Positions 1-5,824 of a stretch of DNA of 8,998 bases are shown piece by piece. Position 1 is the first letter of the stretch; the number at the start of each line of letters is the position of its first letter. The stretch is from CAKZML01 sp041571575 (GTDB lineage: Bacteria > Pseudomonadota > Gammaproteobacteria > Steroidobacterales > BM003), in contig JBFFTZ010000081.1 in the NCBI GenBank assembly GCA_041571575.1, forward strand, positions 1-8,998. Reading direction: 5' to 3'. The position numbers and the translations under genes were made by a program. The notes beneath the pieces were generated by a model. The model searched no databases, was not told the DNA's origin, and worked only from the letters and a program-made list of their open reading frames with translations.

Positions 1-2
1 CG

Positions 3-515
3 GTCCATGGCATGGGCGATGCGCGGGGCTTGAAAGTGGTGGATACCCCTTGTGGCCGCCTGGGCGGATTGATCTGCTGGGAGAACTTCATGCCCCTGGC
101 TCGCTATGGGCTGTATGCACAGGGTGTGGAAGTTTATGTTGCGCCCACCTACGACCAGGGTGACGGCTGGGTAGGCTCCATGCAGCATATTGCCCGGGAA
201 GGGCGCTGCTGGGTGCTGTCGGCGGGCACCTTGCTTAGGGGCAGTGATTTCCCTGCAGATTTCCCCGGAAAGACGAAGCTTTTTCCGGAGGAGGATGAGT
301 GGGTCAATCCCGCCGGCTCCGTAGTGGTGGCGCCGGGTGGTGAAATCGTGGCCGGACCCCAGTTCCGGGAAGAGGGTATTCTTATCTGCGACCTGGACCC
401 CTCCAGAAGCGCCCATGCCAAGCGCTCTCTGGATGTTGCCGGTCACTACGCCCGGCCGGACCTTTTCGAGCTGGAAATAGACCGTGATCCCCAGGAACCT
501 TTTGAGTGGGACTGA
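3..515 (+). CDS. Nitrilase (carbon-nitrogen hydrolase), C-terminal part, cut by window start
   Basis: The product should hydrolyse an organic nitrile to a carboxylic acid and ammonia in the cytoplasm. The frame is open from the first bases, and 170 residues are visible of a family that usually runs about 310-340, so the N-terminal half with the catalytic Glu and Lys lies outside the window. The nucleophile region is clear: GRLGGLICWENFMPLAR, with the catalytic Cys encoded at 75-77. The CWEN signature separates true nitrilases from amidases of the same superfamily. Further typical C-terminal blocks are WVNPAGSVVVAPGGEIVAGP and LDVAGHYARPDLFEL. ATG codons at 7 and 12 are not credible starts, because the homologous sequence (the VHGMGDARGLKVVDT stretch) continues upstream of them. 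The substrate cannot be told from this fragment. An amino-acid permease gene follows 125 bases downstream. The family call is secure; the exact class (aliphatic, arylacetonitrilase or cyanide-type) is not. Confidence 0.93.
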   Translation, partial: VHGMGDARGLKVVDTPCGRLGGLICWENFMPLARYGLYAQGVEVYVAPTYDQGDGWVGSMQHIAREGRCWVLSAGTLLRGSDFPADFPGKTKLFPEEDEWVNPAGSVVVAPGGEIVAGPQFREEGILICDLDPSRSAHAKRSLDVAGHYARPDLFELEIDRDPQEPFEWD

Positions 516-614
516 TCCGGGTCCTGTCTCGATCGTGTTTTACCTTAGTTTGTATGGAGCCAAGTCTTGATGTCGCGTAATGAAATCTTTCTACCGTCAC
601 GCGGCTATCGGTCA

Positions 615-627
615 CTGGCTGTGCCAG
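615..627 (+). other. Small hairpin overlapping the weak ribosome site of the permease gene
   Basis: The sequence CTGGC-TGT-GCCAG forms a perfect 5-bp stem with a 3-base loop. Its 3' arm overlaps the only Shine-Dalgarno-like bases (AGGG, 626-629) ahead of the ATG at 641. It could dampen translation of the permease. A stem this short often occurs by chance in GC-rich DNA, so only the pairing itself is certain. Confidence 0.25.
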
Positions 628-640
628 GGCAATCTGCCTG

Positions 641-1951
641 ATGAAGATCGATATCGGGCAGGACGACGAACCCCTTCCACGTCAATTTTCTGTAATCGCT
701 CTTTGGTTGTTGGTGATCAACGGGATTATCGGTGCCGGTATTTTCGGCGTACCCGCCAGGGCGGCTGAATTGCTGGGTGCGTACAGCCCGATTGCCTTTG
801 CCCTCTGCGGATTGTTGATGTTGCCAATCCTGTTGTGCTTCGGCGAAGTCTCCAGTTATTTCCGGGGCACCGGTGGGCCGATCCTCTACACCCGTGCGGC
901 ATTTGGCTCGATAGTCGGATTTCAGACCGGCTGGACATTCTACGTGGCCCGCACGATGGCTTTTGCCGCCAATATCAATTTGCTGGTGAGCACCCTCGGG
1001 TATTTCGTACCGGGCATAGACGAGGGCGCTAGCCGCCTGGCTATCCTGTTCCTGATTTGCGCTTCCCTGGTCTGGGTCAACGTCATCGGGGCCAGGCAGG
1101 CCATGCGCTCCCTGGGTGTGCTGACAGTATTGAAAATGGTGCCACTCGTGGCGCTGGTGGCGGTGGGTATATGGAATGTACCCGCAGAATTTTTGCCCGC
1201 CCCCCAGGTGCTGGCTCCGGCCATGTCTGAATGGGGTACGGCCTTGATTATCCTGGTGTATGCCTTCGTGGGTTTCGAGTCGGGTCTGGTGCCGGCAGCC
1301 GAGGCCCGGGATCCCCAGCGTGATATGCCACGAGCGCTAATCCTGGCGCTGGTCGTTGCCACCCTGTTGTATGGGCTGGTCCAGGCGCTTTCGGTGGCTG
1401 TGCTGCCGGACCTGGCAAGCTCGAAGCGTCCCCTGGTGGATGTTGCGGCGGTATTGATGGGCCCGGCAGGCGCGGCCCTGGTGATGGCCGGGGTTATCGC
1501 CTCCGTGGGGGGGAATGTTGCCGGTGCGATGTTATCCACGCCCCGGGCCAGTTACATGCTTGCCCGGGAGGGAACCCTCCCCCAGTGGTTTGCCGGGGTG
1601 CATCCGCGATACAAGACGCCCAGCCGGTCGGTGATATTCTTTGGCGTCGCCTGCTTCGCCCTGGCGGCCTACGGCTCGTTTGCCTGGCTCGCGAGCATGA
1701 GTGTGCTGTCACGTCTTCTCATCTACCTGCTTTGTATTGCGGCGATCCCTCGACTTCGTGGCAAGTTCGGAGAGGATAAAGCACGCTTCCACCTGCCCGG
1801 TGGATACCTGATACCGTTTTGTGGTGCCGCCGTATGCGTGTGGCTATTGAGCCAGGTGTCACTGGATGCGGTGACGTCCACGGCCTTGTTCCTGGCGGTA
1901 GGGACGGTGCTGTATTTGTTGGCGCGGCGGGAACAGGCGACGAATAGCTAG
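641..1951 (+). CDS. APC-superfamily amino-acid permease
   Basis: This is an inner-membrane secondary transporter of 436 residues, the usual size for a 12-helix APC permease. Helix 1 carries the glycine-rich substrate-site motif GIIGAGIFGVP (residues 28-38). The loop after helix 6 shows FVGFESGLVPAAEARDPQRD (209-228), and the loop after helix 8 shows PRASYMLAREGTLPQWF followed by HPRYKTPSRS (301-330); both are typical of this group. Hydrophobic segments fill most of the rest, and the C-terminus is short and charged. The start at 641 has only a weak ribosome site (AGGG at 626-629), but the first helix begins shortly after it and no better in-frame start is visible. The substrate is unknown. Its place behind a nitrilase gene would allow uptake of a related amino acid or amine, but that is inference. 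Nothing is missing from the transporter core. Confidence 0.93.
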   Translation: MKIDIGQDDEPLPRQFSVIALWLLVINGIIGAGIFGVPARAAELLGAYSPIAFALCGLLMLPILLCFGEVSSYFRGTGGPILYTRAAFGSIVGFQTGWTFYVARTMAFAANINLLVSTLGYFVPGIDEGASRLAILFLICASLVWVNVIGARQAMRSLGVLTVLKMVPLVALVAVGIWNVPAEFLPAPQVLAPAMSEWGTALIILVYAFVGFESGLVPAAEARDPQRDMPRALILALVVATLLYGLVQALSVAVLPDLASSKRPLVDVAAVLMGPAGAALVMAGVIASVGGNVAGAMLSTPRASYMLAREGTLPQWFAGVHPRYKTPSRSVIFFGVACFALAAYGSFAWLASMSVLSRLLIYLLCIAAIPRLRGKFGEDKARFHLPGGYLIPFCGAAVCVWLLSQVSLDAVTSTALFLAVGTVLYLLARREQATNS

Positions 1952-1967
1952 CAGACTTATTTCAAGG

Positions 1968-2017
1968 TTGTATCACCGGCAGGCCTGGCCTTGCCGCGAC
2001 CGGTGCGATCGATACAA
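1968..2017 (+). repeat. Extended interrupted inverted repeat between permease and VOC genes
   Basis: The outer arms TTGTATC (1968-1974) and GATACAA (2011-2017) are perfect complements. Directly inside them ACCGG (1975-1979) pairs with CCGGT (2000-2004), leaving six unpaired bases (2005-2010) on the 3' side. The 20 bases between the inner arms contain the short palindrome AGGCC-T-GGCCT (1981-1991). An RNA of this region could fold into a bulged stem of 12 pairs. No T-run follows, so it does not look like an intrinsic terminator. The Shine-Dalgarno sequence of the VOC gene begins 11 bases later. It may be an RNA processing or stability element, or an operator. Confidence 0.5.
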
Positions 2018-2040
2018 ACAGAGGTGATGGAGGAATTGCC

Positions 2041-2427
2041 GTGATTGGATATGTAATTGTGGGTACGAATGATTTGCCGCGAGCCGCGGATTTTTATGAT
2101 GCCTTGCTCGGACAAATGGGCGCCCGGCGCTTCATGGCTTCCGACCGGTTTATTGCCTGGGGTGTGAACCCGGCCCAGCCGATGTTTTCGGTGGCCAAGC
2201 CCTATGATGGCAAGCCGGCCACCCGGGGCAATGGCAGCATGGTTGCGTTGGCCGTGGATAGCTCCGACAAGGTGGATGCCCTGTACAGCAAGGCCCTGGA
2301 ACTGGGAGCAACCGATGAGGGCGCCCCGGGTGAGCGGATGAAAGGCTTCTACGCGGCTTACTTCCGCGACCTGGACGGTAATAAACTTAATTTTTACTAC
2401 ATGAACCCTGCGGAAATGGGTCAGTAA
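2041..2427 (+). CDS. VOC (glyoxalase/bleomycin-resistance fold) family protein
   Basis: This 128-residue protein has the size of a single-chain VOC monomer, built of two beta-alpha-beta-beta-beta modules that usually dimerise. Module one begins MIGYVIVGTNDLPRAADFYD (1-20). Module two covers about residues 66-121 and ends with FRDLDGNKLNFYY (109-120 region), the family's hallmark close. The start is GTG at 2041, set by a strong GGAGGA at 2029-2034 with six bases of spacing. The His usually found near residue 4 is Tyr here, and the Glu usual after DGNK.. is Asn, so the classic glyoxalase I metal ligands appear absent. Related lactoylglutathione-lyase-like proteins often lack them too. The reaction is therefore unknown, and a non-metal binding role or a different chemistry is possible. 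The upstream inverted repeat at 1968-2017 may affect its expression. Confidence 0.88.
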   Translation: MIGYVIVGTNDLPRAADFYDALLGQMGARRFMASDRFIAWGVNPAQPMFSVAKPYDGKPATRGNGSMVALAVDSSDKVDALYSKALELGATDEGAPGERMKGFYAAYFRDLDGNKLNFYYMNPAEMGQ

Positions 2428-2512
2428 AACTGGAGGCTTTGTCCTGGGCCGGTATGTAGATGTCTCGATAGTGATATGGAATATAACGGTTAAAATGGAG
2501 CTAGTTCTTGAG

Positions 2513-2531
2513 ATTCACGAATGCCGTGAAT
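2513..2531 (+). promoter_or_regulatory. Perfect inverted repeat next to the ribosome site of the membrane-protein gene
   Basis: ATTCACG (2513-2519) and CGTGAAT (2525-2531) are perfect complements around the five-base spacer AATGC. The repeat ends four bases before the GGGAG ribosome site at 2535-2539. It has the size and symmetry of a dimeric repressor operator, and could equally form an RNA hairpin beside the ribosome site. Upstream, TATAAC (2482-2487) and TAAAAT (2491-2496) resemble -10 boxes, but no acceptable -35 box sits at the right distance, so no promoter is called. Confidence 0.4.
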
Positions 2532-2544
2532 GGTGGGAGATTTT

Positions 2545-2964
2545 ATGAATTCTGAGATGTCATACCCCGTGCTTTTCCTGGTACTGACTGTTACAGCGTT
2601 TATCAGTGCCTGGTTTGCGGTGCTGGGGGCCAGGCGGTCGGCGGCATTTGAAGCGCCCTTCTGGGTCGCCTTTTCGGCAACCATGCTGTCCTACGTACTG
2701 GTCATCGTCCTGGGCTTGCTGGCGCACCTCACAGGGCTGGCGGCGCAAATTGGTCAGGGCGGCCTGATTGTCCTCTTGCCGGTGGTGTTATTGGTTGTCA
2801 CAGCTCTTTGTCACGGTTTCCTGTTGCGCTATCCCCGGGGGGATGGGGCAGTAGGGCTATCCGTGGGTGCCCGCATCGCGATCTATCAACTTGGCCTGAC
2901 CGCGATTGCGGCAATGCTGGTGGTCGCGGGATTCATGTATTTGCCTGGTCTGATCGGATCGTAA
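2545..2964 (+). CDS. Small four-helix inner-membrane protein, function unknown
   Basis: I do not recognise a named family. The 139-residue product is almost entirely hydrophobic, with four probable membrane helices at about residues 8-28, 39-61, 73-94 and 109-136. Short polar links carry GARRSAAFEAP (28-38) and the basic/acidic RYPRGDG (95-101). The start at 2545 is chosen over the in-frame ATG at 2530 because GGGAG (2535-2539) lies five bases before it; the upstream ATG overlaps an inverted repeat and has no comparable ribosome site. The lipoprotein gene begins 15 bases after its stop, suggesting a shared transcript with that gene and with the GNAT and MAPEG genes behind. No catalytic or ligand motif is visible, so no function is proposed beyond membrane localisation. 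Confidence 0.78.
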   Translation: MNSEMSYPVLFLVLTVTAFISAWFAVLGARRSAAFEAPFWVAFSATMLSYVLVIVLGLLAHLTGLAAQIGQGGLIVLLPVVLLVVTALCHGFLLRYPRGDGAVGLSVGARIAIYQLGLTAIAAMLVVAGFMYLPGLIGS

Positions 2965-2979
2965 GGCTGGAGTGTCCGA

Positions 2980-3156
2980 ATGAAGAAAATAGCCCTGTTG
3001 CTCCTGTTGAGCGTCTGCCTGCTTTCCGCCTGTCAGCCGGAAGTCGGTAGTCCTGCCTGGTGCGAAAAGATGGAGAAGACGCCCAAGGGGGATTGGACAG
3101 CTAATGAGGCTGCCGATTATATGAAGTACTGCGTTCTGGGCCAGGAACGGGAATAA
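2980..3156 (+). CDS. Small DUF3012-type lipoprotein
   Basis: This 58-residue protein starts with a short lipoprotein signal: MKK, a Leu-rich core, then LLSAC with the lipidated Cys at residue 18. Gln follows the Cys, which favours the outer membrane over inner-membrane retention. The mature part is about 41 residues and contains EVGSPAWCEKMEKTPKGDW and TANEAADYMKYC, which I recognise as the DUF3012 pattern of small gammaproteobacterial lipoproteins. Two further Cys (28 and 51) could form a disulfide in the periplasm. GGAG at 2969-2972 sits seven bases before the ATG. Its stop codon TAA overlaps the AAGGA ribosome site of the following acetyltransferase gene, pointing to coupled translation. 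No function is known to me for this family. The reading frame and lipobox are clear; the family name rests on motif memory. Confidence 0.85.
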   Translation: MKKIALLLLLSVCLLSACQPEVGSPAWCEKMEKTPKGDWTANEAADYMKYCVLGQERE

Positions 3157-3168
3157 GGAATATCGCCG

Positions 3169-3603
3169 TTGAGAAGGCAGGCCCACGCGGGTGATGTCGA
3201 AGCGGTAAACGCCTTGCGACTCAGGGTGAGGGAAAACATCTTGTGCCGGCATGAATGGCTAACGCCGGAGCGCACCCTGGAGGCCATATCCGAAACCGGT
3301 CGTGGATGGGTGTGGGAGGAAGATGGCGTGATACTCGGTTTCAGCGTTGCCAACGCCCGGGAGCGAAATATCTGGGCGCTGTTTATTGAGCCCGGACAAG
3401 AGGGCCGGGGTATCGGTCGCGATCTGCTTGAGGCTGCTGTGCAATGGCTGTGGAGCCAGTCTTCCAGGAAGATCTGGTTGACTACCGACCAGGGAACCCG
3501 CGCAGAGGGATTTTACCGGGCAGCCGGCTGGCAGGAAGTGGCCCGTTTGAAGAACGGAGAAATTCGCTTTGAATTATTGATCCACCCGGACTTGCATACC
3601 TGA
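3169..3603 (+). CDS. GNAT-family N-acetyltransferase
   Basis: The product should transfer an acetyl group from acetyl-CoA to an amine of an unknown substrate in the cytoplasm. At 144 residues it is a single GNAT domain. The acetyl-CoA pyrophosphate loop is seen as QEGRGIG (77-83) after strand IWALFIEP, followed by helix RDLLEAAVQWL. Motif B is seen as FYRAAGWQEVA (115-125), with the Tyr that often acts as general acid. The N-terminus matches the usual RRA..GD...AL..LR pattern. The only sensible start is TTG at 3169: the in-frame stop at 3154-3156, which is also the lipoprotein stop, leaves no ATG or GTG between, and AGGA (3156-3159) lies nine bases upstream. The 12-base gap to the lipoprotein gene suggests translational coupling. 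Substrate prediction is not possible from sequence alone. Confidence 0.9.
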   Translation: MRRQAHAGDVEAVNALRLRVRENILCRHEWLTPERTLEAISETGRGWVWEEDGVILGFSVANARERNIWALFIEPGQEGRGIGRDLLEAAVQWLWSQSSRKIWLTTDQGTRAEGFYRAAGWQEVARLKNGEIRFELLIHPDLHT

Positions 3604-3637
3604 CAAACGCCAGGTGGAAAACCACTGGAGGAATGTC

Positions 3638-4027
3638 ATGACGATTGAACTCACTTATCTGACCTATGTTGTGTTGCTCACGGCGTTGCTGTGGTTTCCC
3701 TACGTTCTCAATGGTGTTTCTGTCAGGGGCCTGGTAGCCGCAGTCAGTTATCCCCCGGCACAAAAGCCTCTGGCTGCCTGGGCCGAGCGCCTGAAGGCCG
3801 CTCATTACAATGCGGTGGAAAACCTGGTGGTTTTTGCGGCGCTGGTGCTTGTGGCTAACGCGGCCGGAGTTAGCAATGCAGCCACTGCAACCGCCTGTGA
3901 GGTGTATTTCTGGGCCCGGGTTGTGCATCCGATTGGCTATACCTTCGCAATTCCCTGGGTGCGCACCGTGGCGTTCATGGTCGGTGTGGTGTGCCAGTTG
4001 AGTCTGGCGGTGCAGATCTTGGGCTGA
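3638..4027 (+). CDS. MAPEG-family membrane protein
   Basis: This is a 129-residue integral membrane protein of the MAPEG superfamily, which includes microsomal glutathione transferases and eicosanoid enzymes and usually forms trimers of four-helix subunits. Four hydrophobic segments are visible at about residues 4-24, 60-78, 84-104 and 108-127. The family signature between helices 1 and 2 is present: ERLKAAHYNAVENLVVF (50-66), with the Arg, His, Asn and Glu-Asn that line the glutathione region. The second block is FWARVVHPIGY (91-101). The start at 3638 is set by GGAGG (3627-3631) six bases upstream, while a GTG eight codons earlier lacks such a site. Bacterial members are mostly uncharacterised, so glutathione transferase or peroxidase activity is a family-based guess. 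It lies 34 bases after the acetyltransferase gene. Confidence 0.9.
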   Translation: MTIELTYLTYVVLLTALLWFPYVLNGVSVRGLVAAVSYPPAQKPLAAWAERLKAAHYNAVENLVVFAALVLVANAAGVSNAATATACEVYFWARVVHPIGYTFAIPWVRTVAFMVGVVCQLSLAVQILG

Positions 4028-4130
4028 GACATTCAAGAGTCGGCCCGCGATGACGTAAACAGACCGGGTGGCTTGAACTGAATCGAAAATCAGGCCGGGT
4101 ATTTGCCTGGCGAATAACGGGACAGGGTAA

Positions 4131-5756
4131 ATGAAAGAGACTATTTTCCGGCACAGTGCGCCGATTAACGAACCCATCCGCAATTACGCGCCGGACAGTC
4201 CAGAGCGGGCCTCCATCAAGGCCAGGCTGGAGTCACTCGCCTCGGAGCGCATCAATATTCCCTGCATCATTAATGGGAAAGAGGTGGAAACCGGCAAGAT
4301 GGGTAAGGCGGTCATGCCCCATGACCACCAGCATGTGCTGGGGGACTATCACCTGGCGGGCGAGCAGGAACTGGAGGCCGCTGTCAGTGCGGCCCGGGGC
4401 GCCAAGGCGGATTGGGAGAATGCATCCTGGGACGAGCGAGCGGCGGTGTTCCTGCGCGCTGCGGATTTACTTGCCGGTCCCTACCGGGACCTGCTTAATG
4501 GCGCCACCATGCTGGGGCAGTCGAAGAGCGTGTTCCAGGCGGAAATAGACTCTGCCTGCGAGTTGATAGATTTCCTGCGCTTCAATGTCAGTTTTTACCA
4601 GCAGATACTCGCGCAGCAGCCATACTCGTCTCCAGGAATTAAAAACTGGATGGAGTACCGCCCACTTGAGGGCTTCGTCCTGGCGGTCACGCCGTTTAAT
4701 TTCACGGCCATCGCCGGTAATCTGCCCACCGCTCCGGCGTTGCTCGGCAACACGGTGATCTGGAAGCCGTCCCACACCCAGATGTACTCGGCTCATTACC
4801 TCATGAAGCTCTTCGAGGAGGCGGGTCTTCCGCCCGGCGTGATCAACATGGTCGGTGCCGAGGGGCGCAAGGCCGGTCCGGCCTTGCTGGCCCAGCGGGA
4901 CCTGGCCGGCGTCCATTTCACCGGGTCTACGGCAACCTTCGAGTCAATTTACCGGCAAGTGGGGGAGAGCATTTCCAGCTACGACTCCTATCCCCGGATA
5001 GTCGGGGAGACCGGCGGCAAGGATTTCGTGTTTGCCCACCCGTCGGCTGACGAGCATGCGCTGGCTATTGCGCTTATTCGCGGGGCATTCGAATACCAGG
5101 GGCAGAAATGTTCAGCTGCCTCCCGGGCCTATATTCCCAGCAGTCTCTGGCCCCAGGTGAAGCGACGTCTTGTGGATGAGATCAGCACCATCAAGATGGG
5201 AGACGTCAGGGACTTCGGCAATTTCATGAATGCGGTGATTGATGATCGCTCGTTCAAGAAAATCGTCGGCTATATCGACCACGCCCGCAGTCATCCCGAC
5301 GCCAGCATCCTGGTGGGAGGCGGTCATGATGACAGCACCGGCTATTTCATTGAGCCCACGGTGATTGTGGCCAGCGACCCCGGGTATCGAAGCATGCAGG
5401 AAGAAATTTTCGGCCCCGTGCTGACGGTGTTTGTATACGATGACAAGGACCTTGAAAGCACCATCGAGATTTGCAACCGGGGATCAGCGTATGCGCTGAC
5501 CGGGTCGGTATTTGCCCGGGACAGGCTTGCTGCCGAGGATATCTCCGGCAAATTACGCCACGCTGCAGGCAATTTCTACATTAACGACAAGCCCACCGGT
5601 GCGGTGGTGGGCCAGCAGCCATTTGGCGGTGGGCGCAAGTCAGGAACCAATGACAAGGCCGGCAGCTTGCTGAACTTGTATCGCTGGCTCTCGCCGCGCA
5701 CGGTGAAAGAAACCTACGTGCCTGCGAAGGCCTATGGATATCCGTTCATGGATTAA
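4131..5756 (+). CDS. pruA: L-glutamate gamma-semialdehyde (1-pyrroline-5-carboxylate) dehydrogenase, monofunctional
   Basis: This NAD-dependent enzyme oxidises glutamate gamma-semialdehyde, the open form of pyrroline-5-carboxylate, to glutamate in proline breakdown. The 541-residue product is full length for the long monofunctional class that resembles mitochondrial ALDH4A1. The Rossmann region shows VTPFNF (186-191) and IWKPS (210-214). The general base is Glu293 in VGETGGKD and the nucleophile is Cys327 in GQKCSAASRAY; the 34-residue spacing matches my recollection of the human enzyme. EEIFGPV (424-430) and PFGGGRKSG (497-505) are standard aldehyde-dehydrogenase motifs. The N-terminus NEPIRNYAPDSPERA is also characteristic. 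AGGG at 4124-4127 precedes the ATG. No proline dehydrogenase gene is in view, unlike the fused PutA of many gammaproteobacteria. A strong terminator follows 28 bases after the stop. Confidence 0.95.
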   Translation: MKETIFRHSAPINEPIRNYAPDSPERASIKARLESLASERINIPCIINGKEVETGKMGKAVMPHDHQHVLGDYHLAGEQELEAAVSAARGAKADWENASWDERAAVFLRAADLLAGPYRDLLNGATMLGQSKSVFQAEIDSACELIDFLRFNVSFYQQILAQQPYSSPGIKNWMEYRPLEGFVLAVTPFNFTAIAGNLPTAPALLGNTVIWKPSHTQMYSAHYLMKLFEEAGLPPGVINMVGAEGRKAGPALLAQRDLAGVHFTGSTATFESIYRQVGESISSYDSYPRIVGETGGKDFVFAHPSADEHALAIALIRGAFEYQGQKCSAASRAYIPSSLWPQVKRRLVDEISTIKMGDVRDFGNFMNAVIDDRSFKKIVGYIDHARSHPDASILVGGGHDDSTGYFIEPTVIVASDPGYRSMQEEIFGPVLTVFVYDDKDLESTIEICNRGSAYALTGSVFARDRLAAEDISGKLRHAAGNFYINDKPTGAVVGQQPFGGGRKSGTNDKAGSLLNLYRWLSPRTVKETYVPAKAYGYPFMD

Positions 5757-5784
5757 CGAGGCGACTGTCTTGAGTTGGAACGAC

Positions 5785-5815
5785 ATGGGCCCGCGACGCG
5801 GGCCCATTGTTTTTT
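5785..5815 (+). terminator. Intrinsic terminator after the P5C dehydrogenase gene
   Basis: ATGGGCCCGCG (5785-5795) and CGCGGGCCCAT (5797-5807) are perfect 11-base complements around a single A; in practice the innermost pairs open to give a loop of five or more bases. A TG and then a run of six T (5810-5815) follow, as expected for a plus-strand terminator. It lies between convergent genes. On the minus strand no T-run follows the hairpin, so it is at most a weak terminator for purD. Confidence 0.92.
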
Positions 5816-5824
5816 CGCCAAGTC

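Noticed and set aside
508..545. Possible terminator after the nitrilase gene (GGAC/GTCC arms near a short T stretch)
   Set aside because: The pairing is only four bases, and the TTTT lies well downstream of the arms, so it does not meet the pattern of an intrinsic terminator.
580..768. A 62-codon frame starting in the gap before the permease
   Set aside because: It runs into the permease gene in another frame, has no ribosome site, and its product is Arg-rich with no recognisable feature.
940..1539. A 199-codon minus-strand frame inside the permease gene
   Set aside because: It is fully antisense to a well-supported transporter, is Thr/Ala/Arg-rich low-complexity, and shows no family signature.
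4094..4111. Possible hairpin GCCGGG-TATTTG-CCTGGC upstream of the dehydrogenase gene
   Set aside because: The six-pair stem needs a G-U pair, and there is no T-run or link to a known element; chance is the simplest explanation.
3482..4183. A 233-codon minus-strand frame opposite the end of the GNAT gene, the MAPEG gene and the start of the dehydrogenase gene
   Set aside because: It spans three convincing plus-strand genes and the gaps between them, has no recognisable motifs, and is rich in His, Arg and Gln as antisense frames often are.
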